Source: Amarolinea aalborgensis
GTDB lineage: Bacteria; Chloroflexota; Anaerolineae; SSC4; Amarolineaceae
Direction of reading: 5' to 3'
Assembly (NCBI RefSeq): GCF_900491745.1
Contig: NZ_UETR01000006.1
Coordinates: forward strand, 248,001 to 312,000
DNA: 64,000 bases
Part shown: positions 1 to 7,557 of the stretch, piece after piece
How positions within the stretch are numbered: the first letter of the stretch is position 1
Layout: every line of letters starts with the position of its first letter
Program-made: the position numbers and the translations under genes
The notes under the pieces: model-generated
What the model was told of the DNA's origin: nothing
Databases searched by the model: none
What the model saw: the letters and a program-made list of their open reading frames with translations, nothing else

Positions 1-1500
1 CAGTCAGCAGCGCCCACCGCCGACCGCGCGGCTGAAACCGTCACCCCGGCGGCCGGGCCGGAAACCTCGACTTCGCCTGCGACCGTCGTTCCATCCACTG
101 AACCTCCACCATCACCAGGCTCACCAACAGCAAAGGTTTCTCCAAGCCCGGCCGCAACAGCGACGGAGGTAATCCCAACTCCAGGCGCAACTCCTCCTTC
201 AACCGATACTGCAACTCCTCCCGCAACAGATACTCCAGTTCCGGATGAAACGCAGATCCCTTCTCCTACTCCGGTAGTTGAAATAAAAGCAGGTGCATTT
301 ACATTACGACAAGTTAGTATAGAAAATAATAGTGCTATTTCTAATACAATAGCGCCCTATGTCAGTTTTGATGGAAAATTTGGAGCGCCTTATGCAGGTT
401 TTGTAGGAACACATGGTCCGGAATTGTTTACAGGCCGTGTTTTTCAAGACGAAAATGGAACAATATTTGTGCTGCCATCAGGCGGTGATGTTTCTCAGCA
501 ATTGGCCTGGTTGGAAAAGTACGCAGACATAGCAAACGTCAAATCAGGAGTAATTAAGTCAAATGAATACACTCCATTGGGGCAAGGAAAAGTAGTGATT
601 GTGGGAAAACAGGCAGTCTATGTATATCGTGATGCGCAACTTGTCGTTACTACGGCTCCAAAGATGGTTCGGTCGGACAGCAGCCAATCAATTAGCAAGA
701 AGCAACTTGAGCAATTTGGAATCAGGTTCCCAAAAATATGGTGGAGTGAAGCATGGGGGACAGTTGTGGTATCGGATGAAAATGATATATTGATTTCGCA
801 CATATATAATGAGGGAACTAATACGTGGACGACGGTATCTCCGCTTGAACCAAAAGCCCAGCTTAAAACATCGGAGCAGATTCTGACTGAATGGCGGCAG
901 AAAATTGAGGCTCCGGGAAACATAGTTGGATATACACCACAAGAAAAAAAGAAGTTGCTTCAGTATTTTGATGCGCTCAAATATGTTACACCGAAAAAAA
1001 ACGAACAAATAGAAAATATATTCCCCTGGTTTCATGCTCCATTTTCTCCTGATTTTCCACTCAGATTTTTGGAAAATGCAAAAAGAATTATCAATAATCC
1101 AGGAAAAGGTATTTGGTCTGGAGATGGAGATGAACCTGGTGCAGTCAAGTTAGACATTTTATTTGGTATGGGGCAATTGCCCGGTGAAAGTCGATCTGAT
1201 TTTATCAGACGTGCTAATATGAATGAAGTCCAGTGGTATAAACAGATTGCAGGTGTGATGAAAGAAGCTATGTCAAACGAATGGATGACTGAATATTCGC
1301 CCAGTTTTAATAAAGATAGTCATTATGCAGATGTTGCATCAATGACAATGTACGTTGTTGTACTGCGAGATCTCCTTAATGCAGAAAAAGCTGACGGTAG
1401 TCGATTGATTTCAAACAATCATACCAGAAATGAAATAGAACAAATTGTTAACATTTATCAACGTCAATTCAACGATGAAGCAAAACGAAGAGGTTGGTGA
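1..1500 (+). CDS. Surface/secreted protein with Pro/Thr linker, 5' end outside window
   Basis: The frame is open from base 1 to the TGA at 1498-1500 (499 codons), so the true N-terminus lies to the left; an in-frame TTG at 424 is not needed as a start. Residues 1 to about 95 are a low-complexity Pro/Thr/Ala/Ser linker with near-repeats such as ATPPSTDT and ATPPATDT, as seen between a membrane anchor and an extracellular domain. The remaining 400 residues look globular and are encoded in clearly A+T-rich DNA, while the linker is G+C-richer. I see no transmembrane segment and no catalytic motif that I recognise. It is followed by a two-gene operon of further exported proteins. Exported location is inferred from the linker and neighbours; the function is unknown. 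Confidence 0.75.
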   Translation, partial: QSAAPTADRAAETVTPAAGPETSTSPATVVPSTEPPPSPGSPTAKVSPSPAATATEVIPTPGATPPSTDTATPPATDTPVPDETQIPSPTPVVEIKAGAFTLRQVSIENNSAISNTIAPYVSFDGKFGAPYAGFVGTHGPELFTGRVFQDENGTIFVLPSGGDVSQQLAWLEKYADIANVKSGVIKSNEYTPLGQGKVVIVGKQAVYVYRDAQLVVTTAPKMVRSDSSQSISKKQLEQFGIRFPKIWWSEAWGTVVVSDENDILISHIYNEGTNTWTTVSPLEPKAQLKTSEQILTEWRQKIEAPGNIVGYTPQEKKKLLQYFDALKYVTPKKNEQIENIFPWFHAPFSPDFPLRFLENAKRIINNPGKGIWSGDGDEPGAVKLDILFGMGQLPGESRSDFIRRANMNEVQWYKQIAGVMKEAMSNEWMTEYSPSFNKDSHYADVASMTMYVVVLRDLLNAEKADGSRLISNNHTRNEIEQIVNIYQRQFNDEAKRRGW

Positions 1501-1521
1501 CCCAATTATCCATAATCTTGC

Positions 1522-1550
1522 TTGACACAAGCTATATTTTCTTTCATAAT
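1522..1550 (+). promoter_or_regulatory. Sigma-70-type promoter, apparently leaderless start
   Basis: TTGACA at 1522-1527, a 17-base spacer and CATAAT at 1545-1550. The ATG of the next gene is at 1559, only 8 bases after the -10 box, which is where transcription would begin. No Shine-Dalgarno sequence lies before that ATG. The mRNA is therefore predicted to be leaderless. Confidence 0.65.
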
Positions 1551-1558
1551 GTATACGT

Positions 1559-2050
1559 ATGATAAAAGCCTTACCTTTTATTTTAGTTTTACTGATTTGT
1601 GTTATTGGCGGAGAACTATGGTTTTATACCTTATCCACTCAAAAACAAAAGAATGTCCCAAAAAATCCTGTTGTCCAAGAGCAAAAAAGAAATATAACCA
1701 GTACACCCCAAACAGATCCGTTCAAACAAAAAGAGTGGCTTTTGTCCGAAATACATTCTTATCCCGATGTCAAAGGCCAAATTGATGCAGCGATAGTGAC
1801 TGTGGAAAAAACCGGTACATCTTCTTCTTTGTGTACCGTTCGCTTCATAGACCATCAAACAGCCACGATGCAAACAGATTCCAATACGAAATTTTATTCC
1901 AGAACTATTTTTCAAAATGGTTTTTCAAGCACCATCCAGGAGAATATTCCGTTTCCTCTTGTTGATACAATGCGGTTATTGGTTACATGGAGGCAACATA
2001 ATGTTGTCAATGGACGAATAATTCCGCTTACTATTACCCGAAAACTATGA
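1559..2050 (+). CDS. Small membrane-anchored extracellular protein, unknown
   Basis: A 163-residue protein. Residues 3-25 form a hydrophobic N-terminal segment (signal anchor or uncleaved signal peptide). A polar, Lys/Gln/Thr-rich stretch follows to about residue 60, then a domain of about 100 residues that looks beta-rich. I do not recognise the family. The start is fixed by the promoter directly upstream, which leaves no room for a 5' leader. The stop codon overlaps the ATG of the next gene (ATGA at 2047-2050), so the two are probably translationally coupled. Codon use is A+T-rich like its neighbours and unlike the rest of the window. Exported location is inferred from the N-terminal segment. 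Confidence 0.6.
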   Translation: MIKALPFILVLLICVIGGELWFYTLSTQKQKNVPKNPVVQEQKRNITSTPQTDPFKQKEWLLSEIHSYPDVKGQIDAAIVTVEKTGTSSSLCTVRFIDHQTATMQTDSNTKFYSRTIFQNGFSSTIQENIPFPLVDTMRLLVTWRQHNVVNGRIIPLTITRKL

Positions 2051-3474
2051 CAAACTGGAAGAAAATCAGAGTGAGTCTCTTTTTTATCCTGATAAGTTTG
2101 CTGTTGGTTAACAGAATTCACTTTGCTCTTGCATATTATCCTCCTGAAGATTGTGATTCTAATTTGAATTGTCAATGCGGATATGTATGTTCAGGCGACA
2201 ATTATTGCCGCCCTGGCGTGGGCAACCCGTGTCCGACTTCAATTCCTGTAATACCTCCGACATCAGTTCCACAACCCCCGCCAGGCGGAGTAACACCTCC
2301 TCCTGGAGTACCAACTCCAACCCCTCCTCCTGCCGGTGGAAACACATGTCATGCCAACTGTAGTGGACAAGTGTGCGGTACTGTGGCAGGTTCGTATGAT
2401 TGCCGAAGCAGGGGATGTGGAGACGGAACCTGTGATACAAATGATGGTTATTGTAAAAAATGCACGACACCTGGAACAAGCTGTTGTAACTATTGTGTAC
2501 CTGAAGGTTGGGGATGCGATAACGCCTCTTGTCCATGGAAGATCAGCTGCCGGAGCTATAACCTAGGAAATCATACTATAGGTTGTGGACCCAATACTAT
2601 TCCAGGTTGTAGCGGCGGTAATGAATGCCCGAATTCACCTCCGCCCTGTACAGATCCCTGGTGTCAAATTGATCATGAATGCGGTGCATGTTTTCAAGAC
2701 TGTCCAACCGTGCCTACACCCACACCAATCCCGGTCTGCTCAATATCAAATTTTACTGCAACTAAAAATAATTCCTGCGGAGCTACAACGGTTAATTTAC
2801 ATTGGACAGTAAACAGTCCAATCGAGACTTCTTATGTGTTAGCTTTTTATCATAACGGCAGCAATTGGTTGCAAAGCGGATTTAGTCCTGCCAATCCTTT
2901 AGCAAATACAGCAACAAATACAACGTCGCCTAATTTTAATCCGGGAAACTATAACTTTCAGGTTTGCTGTAATAAAAATAATATCAATTATGGGTGCAGC
3001 ACTCAACAGCCTGTCGCGATTAATACCTGTCCCACTCCCACACCCGGTGTTCCCGGTACTCCGGTGGTAAACGTGACTCCGCCTATCTGTACCAATAGTA
3101 ACAGCACGTGGGCATGGTCACCGGTATCAAACGCAGTATCGTATGATATTGAACGTCATACAGTAGGAACAGGAACAAACTGGGATTGGACAAGCATCCA
3201 GACAACTACCTCTTTTACTTCAAGTTTTAATTCAGGCATGGCCACAGGCGGATACGGTGTCAGGGTTGCAGGGATAAATGCATCCGGACGTTATGGAAAT
3301 ACATCGAATTGGGTGAATATTAATAGAGATATTTCTGCTCCCTCTACTCCTGTGGGGCTTAATCTTGTTTGTAACACCAATGGTTCAGTTTCGGCCTCAT
3401 GGAGCCCTGCTACTGATGTTGGATGCGGTGGATTGCACAGCGGCTGGGCGGCCGGGATCATCTCCACGTCGTGA
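2047..3474 (+). CDS. Cys-rich secreted protein with FN3-type domain, 3' end lost
   Basis: 475 residues. Residues 6-30 are a signal peptide. Residues 30-75 and 105-240 are very Cys-rich (motifs such as CQCGYVC and CSGQVCGT), separated by Pro/Thr runs (about residues 72-100). One beta-sandwich-like segment lies at about 230-330, and a fibronectin type III-like domain begins near 340 (VSYDIERH, YGVRVAGINASG). A second FN3 starts near 445 (PSTPVGLNL, VSASWSPATD) and stops after about 30 residues. From about base 3445 the sequence turns G+C-rich and the frame ends at TGA 3472-3474, just outside the IS21 element. The last 10 codons or so are probably not native. The protein is likely cell-surface; no function is assigned. 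Confidence 0.6.
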   Translation: MTNWKKIRVSLFFILISLLLVNRIHFALAYYPPEDCDSNLNCQCGYVCSGDNYCRPGVGNPCPTSIPVIPPTSVPQPPPGGVTPPPGVPTPTPPPAGGNTCHANCSGQVCGTVAGSYDCRSRGCGDGTCDTNDGYCKKCTTPGTSCCNYCVPEGWGCDNASCPWKISCRSYNLGNHTIGCGPNTIPGCSGGNECPNSPPPCTDPWCQIDHECGACFQDCPTVPTPTPIPVCSISNFTATKNNSCGATTVNLHWTVNSPIETSYVLAFYHNGSNWLQSGFSPANPLANTATNTTSPNFNPGNYNFQVCCNKNNINYGCSTQQPVAINTCPTPTPGVPGTPVVNVTPPICTNSNSTWAWSPVSNAVSYDIERHTVGTGTNWDWTSIQTTTSFTSSFNSGMATGGYGVRVAGINASGRYGNTSNWVNINRDISAPSTPVGLNLVCNTNGSVSASWSPATDVGCGGLHSGWAAGIISTS

Positions 3475-3482
3475 CGTGTCAT

Positions 3483-3602
3483 TTCGCGTGGTAAAGTTGC
3501 CACCTGTTCGCGGGCATAGAGCGCCAGTGATTCGCGAGCATAGGGAGCCATGTGTTCGCAAGGATACGGAGCTATGCGTTCGCGAGCATATGGAGCCACC
3601 GA
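3483..3602 (+). repeat. Five 24-bp direct repeats at the IS left end
   Basis: TTCGC recurs exactly every 24 bases at 3483, 3507, 3531, 3555 and 3579, with a partial sixth at 3603. The body of each unit resembles TTCGCGAGCATAGGGAGCCA. Inverted copies of the same unit lie at the right end (6395-6440). Multiple terminal repeats of this kind are the known IstA-binding sites of IS21 elements. Confidence 0.8.
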
Positions 3603-3736
3603 TTCGCGGCCAATGACGCCGGTCGTTCGCGTGATGCGGCGCCACTAAGGCGAATCGAGAACTTGGTTTCTCCTTCTGAGACGGTGATAATTCCTTCTGT
3701 TTGCAAGCAGCTATTGCGGAACAGAAAGGAATGACG

Positions 3737-5284
3737 ATGAGTGGAAGGAGAACGAACGTGTTAGATGTACGCGAAATCTTGCGTCGGCTGCGCGCTGGCG
3801 AAAGCGATCGTGCCACGGCCAAGGCGCTATCAGTTGGCCGGCATACGGTCAAGAAATATCGCGAATGGGCCGATAAGGCGGGATTGTTGGCGGGAGATCT
3901 TCCCCCGACAGACGAGATACACGCTCTTTTACAATCAACCATGCCAGACACCGGAACCTCTACAGTGGCTTCGACCATTGTTCCCTTTCAGGAAGTCATT
4001 CGGGAATGGCGAACACGGGGTTTGGAAATCCAAGTGATCTTCCAACGGCTGCAGGAACAGCACCAGTATCGTGGCACCTATTCGAGCGTCTGGCGCTTCG
4101 TGCGCCGTATGGAACCGGCGACGCCCGACGTGACGATCCGCATCGAAACGAAGCCAGGCGAAGAGGCCCAGGTCGACTTTGGCTATGCTGGGTTGATCCG
4201 CGACCCGCAAAGCGGGGAGATGCGCAAGGCCTGGGTGTTCGTCATGACGCTTTCTTGGAGCCGACACCAGTACGCCGAACTGGTCTTCGACCAGACCGTC
4301 GAGACCTGGCTGAAGCTGCACATCAATGCGTTTACCTACTTTGACGGCACGCCCCGCCGAGTCGTGTTGGACAATCTCAAGGCCGGGATTGTGCGAGCTT
4401 CTTTGGAAGATCCCGTCGTGCAGCGCAGCTACCGAGACCTTGCCGAACACTATGAGTTCCTGATTGCACCCAATCGGCCCCGGACGCCCCAGCATAAGGG
4501 CAAAGTGGAGAGCGGCGTTCACTACGTGAAGCGCAACTTCCTCGCCGGTCAAACCTTCACCGATCTGACCGAGGCCAATGTCAAGGCGCTGGCCTGGGTC
4601 GAGAAGATAGCCAGTCAACGGATTCATGGCACGACGAAAGCCAAACCGACGGACCGTTTCGAGGGGATCGAGAAGATGGCGTTGCAACCTCTACCTGCCA
4701 CCCGCTACGATCTGGCGGTTTGGAAGCAAGTCCTGGTGCACCGCGACTGCTACGTCGTATTCGAAAAAGCCTACTATTCGGCGCCGTTTCGCTTGGTCGG
4801 CCAACAGGTCTGGGTGCGTGGCGGTCTGCAGTCCGTGCAGATCTTCAGCGAATACACCCTCGTGGCCACGCATCAACCGGCCAAGGCGCCAGGCGAACGG
4901 CTCACGAACCCGGACCATCTGCCGACTCACAAGGCCGCCGGTCTGCTCAACACCCGTGAAGCCTGCCAAAAACGCGCCGACGAGATCGGCATCCACACCG
5001 CCGATGTGGTCGCACGGCTGCTGGCCGAGCGTCCGCTTGACCGCTTGCGCATGGTGTGGCGCATCTTGCGCCTGGCCGAGGAGTTCGGCGCACCCCGGCT
5101 GGAACGAGCCTGTATGCGGGCGCTGCACTTCGAGGATTGCACGACTCGCACCATCCGCCAGATCCTGGAAAAGCGCCTGGACTTGGCTGCACTCCCCCCA
5201 TTGGTTGTTGAACTGACGCCGCGGCGCTTCGGTCGCTCGGCCCACGAGCTCTTGCCCGGCCTGGGAGACATGTCATGGAACTAA
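3737..5284 (+). CDS. istA: IS21 family transposase IstA
   Basis: 515 residues. The N-terminal helix-turn-helix (about 10-45, REILRRLRAGESDRATAK) should bind the 24-bp terminal repeats. The central DDE integrase core shows its acidic residues in EEAQVDFGYAG (about 145), VVLDNLKAG (about 210) and KVESGVHYVK (about 257). I prefer the ATG at 3737 because AAAGGA at 3725-3730 then sits 6 bases upstream; an ATG at 3731 directly abuts that site. The 3' end overlaps istB by 10 bases, the usual IS21 arrangement. It catalyses cut-and-paste or replicative movement of the element with IstB. No frameshift is visible. Confidence 0.93.
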   Translation: MSGRRTNVLDVREILRRLRAGESDRATAKALSVGRHTVKKYREWADKAGLLAGDLPPTDEIHALLQSTMPDTGTSTVASTIVPFQEVIREWRTRGLEIQVIFQRLQEQHQYRGTYSSVWRFVRRMEPATPDVTIRIETKPGEEAQVDFGYAGLIRDPQSGEMRKAWVFVMTLSWSRHQYAELVFDQTVETWLKLHINAFTYFDGTPRRVVLDNLKAGIVRASLEDPVVQRSYRDLAEHYEFLIAPNRPRTPQHKGKVESGVHYVKRNFLAGQTFTDLTEANVKALAWVEKIASQRIHGTTKAKPTDRFEGIEKMALQPLPATRYDLAVWKQVLVHRDCYVVFEKAYYSAPFRLVGQQVWVRGGLQSVQIFSEYTLVATHQPAKAPGERLTNPDHLPTHKAAGLLNTREACQKRADEIGIHTADVVARLLAERPLDRLRMVWRILRLAEEFGAPRLERACMRALHFEDCTTRTIRQILEKRLDLAALPPLVVELTPRRFGRSAHELLPGLGDMSWN

Positions 5285-6030
5285 CGCACCAACTCAATAC
5301 CCATCTCAAGCGGTTACGGTTGTCAGGCATCCTTGACACGCTGGAACTGCGCAACCAGCAGGCCATCCAGGACAAGCTCTCCTACGTCGAATTCCTGAAC
5401 CGGCTCATTCAGGACGAAGTGGAGCGGCGGACCCAGAAGCAGCTCCAGTTGCGACTGCGCCGCGCCGCATTCCATAGCGACAGGACGCTGGAGGCCTTTG
5501 ACTTTGGCTTCAACCCGACGATCAACCGTCAGCAGGTGCTTGACCTCGCCACCTGTGCCTACATCCAGCGACACCGCAACACCCTGATCTGTGGGCCGAC
5601 CGGGGTAGGTAAAAGTCATCTGGCTCAAGCGTTGGGGCACGAAGCGTGTCGCCGCGGCCACGACGTTCTGTTCGTCAGCGCCCACAAGATGCTCGCTCAT
5701 CTCAACGCCGGCCGCGCTGATGGAACCTACGACCGGCGTCTGCAGACCTATCTGCGGCCTGCGCTCTTGATTATCGACGATTTCGGCCTCAAGCCCATGC
5801 GTCCCCCAGCGCCGGAGGACATGTTTGACGTCATCCTCGAACGGTACGAACGGGGCTCGATCCTGATAACCAGCAATCGCGCACCGAGTGAATGGCCTGA
5901 GATCTTTCAAGACCCTTTGATCGCCTCGGCCGCCCTCGATCGCCTCGTGGACAACGCCCAGATCATGATCATCACGGGCGCCAGCTATCGCGCACGTGAC
6001 CGCCACTTCCTGGCGGCGCACAAGGAGTGA
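5275..6030 (+). CDS. istB: IS21 family helper ATPase IstB
   Basis: 251 residues, the normal length for IstB. It has the DnaC/DnaA-like AAA+ core with a Walker A GPTGVGKSH (about residues 106-114) and a Walker B LLIIDDFGL (about 162-170). IstB couples ATP hydrolysis to target-DNA selection and stimulates IstA. The ATG at 5275 overlaps the end of istA by 10 bases, suggesting translational coupling. The C-terminal Arg-rich end is intact. Confidence 0.93.
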   Translation: MELTHQLNTHLKRLRLSGILDTLELRNQQAIQDKLSYVEFLNRLIQDEVERRTQKQLQLRLRRAAFHSDRTLEAFDFGFNPTINRQQVLDLATCAYIQRHRNTLICGPTGVGKSHLAQALGHEACRRGHDVLFVSAHKMLAHLNAGRADGTYDRRLQTYLRPALLIIDDFGLKPMRPPAPEDMFDVILERYERGSILITSNRAPSEWPEIFQDPLIASAALDRLVDNAQIMIITGASYRARDRHFLAAHKE

Positions 6031-6504
6031 TACATGCTTTATTCAGCCAGGCCCAGGGCGCCGCCGGTGACACTGGTTCAGAGTGGCCCATCCAACTGGA
6101 CACCTATCAGGCCAAAGATAACGAAAAGACGAGGTGGTCTGGTCGGCGACCTGACCCTCTCGCCTTCTCTGGGTGGGTAACTCCCATTTTAGGCAAGACA
6201 AGCACCATGTCAAGTCGAGCAGCTCACTTGATCGTCTGCGCCCGACACCGGGCGCACTCGTTAACAACGACTTTTAGATCACCATGAAACAACGCTCAAA
6301 TTGAGCCGACACCGGCACCCGGATTGCAGTTTCGGGACTGCCCAAGTCGATCTCTAACAACTGGAGAAACCAGGTATTCTCGACGCTCTCCCTGGCTCCA
6401 TATGCCCGCGAACGCGTGGCTCTCATACCCCGCGAGTTGACATGACGCGTAGCTCCCGGCGGCTTAAACAAACACCGCCGGAGAATTAGTGAGGTCAGAA
6501 AAGC
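6031..6504. other. Non-coding tail of IS21 plus short spacer
   Basis: No convincing gene is present. 6031-6442 is the right end of the insertion sequence, with two inverted 24-bp repeat units near the tip. Outside it, 6456-6481 holds a perfect 7-bp inverted repeat (CCGGCGG and CCGCCGG, loop of 12), which may be a terminator remnant or a small operator. The short open frames here have no ribosome-binding site and no recognisable product. Confidence 0.5.
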
Positions 6505-6879
6505 ATGAGAACGATGAAGAATCTCGCCATTTACGAGCATCGCTCGCAGCCTTTGTTGTCTTGGCCGTTGTTTCTGCGCCGGATGCTTGGACACGGTCTC
6601 GTTGCGCTCTCGCTCCTGTTCGTGTCTCTGGCCGTCGGCGTTCTGGGCTATTACCTCACGGAAGGGCTTTCGTGGCTCGATGCGATCCTGAATGCGTCCA
6701 TGATCCTCGGCGGGATGGGCCCGGTGAACGAGCTGCACACCGTGGGCGGTAAGCTGTTTGCCTCGGCTTATGCGCTTTTCGCCGGCATGGCCTTCCTGGC
6801 CATCGCCGGCATCATGGTGGCGCCATTGGCCCATCGAATTCTGCACAGCCTACACCTGGAGTCGGTAAATCAGAGATAA
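6505..6879 (+). CDS. Small two-TM ion-channel-like membrane protein
   Basis: 124 residues with two transmembrane segments (about 28-50 and 85-110) around a re-entrant loop (about 55-75, LDAILNASMILGGMGPV). The TM-pore-TM layout and the loop position resemble the ion-channel-2 (Kir/KcsA-like) superfamily, but the K+ selectivity signature TVGYG is replaced by ILGGMG. A K+ channel role is therefore not shown. The start ATG 6505 follows a weak GAGG about 12 bases upstream; ATG 6514 (MKNLAIYE) is an alternative. It lies alone between the IS element and a separate operon. Transport function is inference from topology only. Confidence 0.6.
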   Translation: MRTMKNLAIYEHRSQPLLSWPLFLRRMLGHGLVALSLLFVSLAVGVLGYYLTEGLSWLDAILNASMILGGMGPVNELHTVGGKLFASAYALFAGMAFLAIAGIMVAPLAHRILHSLHLESVNQR

Positions 6880-7176
6880 GCCAAGAGACAGACGTGAATC
6901 GGGTAAATGATACGACGACTGACCGAAGCCAATTCCCATCTCGTGCAGAGTTGGCTTAACGTGAAGGGCAATTTGCCGTGGTAGCTTGTGAATTCCAGTC
7001 ATGTGCGCTAGAATACGCAGGGTAAGAGCCAAATGGAGGAATGTCTAATGACAGCCACAGTGACGATGGGACTGCCGGAGAGCATCTGATTCAGGCGCTT
7101 AGGCAGTTTCCGTCTGCGTGGACGCCAAGAACGGCTGCGCAGGATAGAGGACGCATTGACACAAATGAGGTGTGAA
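6880..7176 (+). other. Intergenic leader region with a 13-codon open frame
   Basis: This stretch holds a promoter (6986-7014) and a short reading frame ATG 7048 to TGA 7089, MTATVTMGLPESI, with GGAGGA about 7 bases upstream. The frame is the same as that of the downstream gene. Reading through the single TGA would join it to the next CDS via 29 further codons. It may be a leader peptide, or the remains of a longer N-terminus cut by a nonsense mutation. Confidence 0.35.
6986..7014 (+). promoter_or_regulatory. Sigma-70-type promoter
   Basis: TTGTGA at 6986-6991, 17-base spacer, TAGAAT at 7009-7014. It is placed to drive the leader frame and the DUF5678-like/aspartic protease pair. Confidence 0.5.
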
Positions 7177-7557
7177 ATGACCACGCTCGAGCTCAAGGAG
7201 CCAACGCTCATCCGGCAGATCGAACAACTGGCGGCTGTAACTAAGCGGCCAGCGAGTAACGTTCTGGAAGCAGCTGTGCAATCCTATTTCGACTGGCTCG
7301 AACAAGAAGCAATCCATGCCGAGACCGGCATTTTCCTGGCCCAACTTGATGAACTGCGCGGTCAATACCCAGGAGAACATGTGGCGATGATCGAGGGCCG
7401 CGTGGTGGATCATGATCAAGACCTCGCACACCTGGAAGAACGAATTCGTCACCGCTATGGCTTCCTTCCCGTTCTGATTGCACCAGTGACAGGCAACACC
7501 CGATTGGAGTTACAGTGGCGCGGTGGACGCCTTGACCGGGAAGGAGACACCCCGTGA
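7177..7557 (+). CDS. DUF5678-like protein with antitoxin-like N-terminus
   Basis: 126 residues from ATG 7177, chosen because GAGGTG at 7167-7172 is well placed; TTG 7156 and ATG 7165 are in-frame alternatives. Residues 1-45 (TLIRQIEQLAAVTKRPASN, then VLEAAVQSYFDWLE) resemble the helical part of ribbon-helix-helix or Phd-type antitoxins. Residues 60-95 (LDELRGQYPGEHVAMIEG, then VVDHD) match what I recall of DUF5678, a short domain often found in small bacterial proteins next to proteases. The TGA overlaps the GTG start of the next gene, so the two proteins are made together. This is probably a soluble cytoplasmic partner or regulator of the protease; the biochemical role is unknown. Confidence 0.65.
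   Translation: MTTLELKEPTLIRQIEQLAAVTKRPASNVLEAAVQSYFDWLEQEAIHAETGIFLAQLDELRGQYPGEHVAMIEGRVVDHDQDLAHLEERIRHRYGFLPVLIAPVTGNTRLELQWRGGRLDREGDTP

Larger units (their letters stand above)
3477..6442 (+). mobile_element. Complete IS21-family insertion sequence (istA/istB)
   Basis: The element carries an IstA-type transposase and an IstB helper ATPase in the usual overlapping order. The left tip starts TGTCA at 3477, and the right tip ends TGACA at 6442. Behind the tips the ends match imperfectly over about 50 bases, including a shared TTCGCGGGCATA block. The bases TGACG occur immediately outside both tips (3472-3476 and 6443-6447), which fits a 5-bp target duplication; IS21 elements usually make 4-8 bp. 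Length by this definition is 2,966 bp. About 400 bp between istB and the right tip hold no recognisable gene. Both genes are intact, so the element may be active. Confidence 0.88.

Noticed and set aside
3430..3476. Loss of the FN3 gene's 3' end caused simply by IS21 insertion
   Set aside because: The stop codon is outside the IS tip, in the flanking TGACG, and the composition change occurs about 30 bases earlier, so another event is required.
3397..3978. 193-codon minus frame across the IS left end
   Set aside because: It spans the IS tip and the 24-bp repeats and overlaps istA; no independent coding signs.
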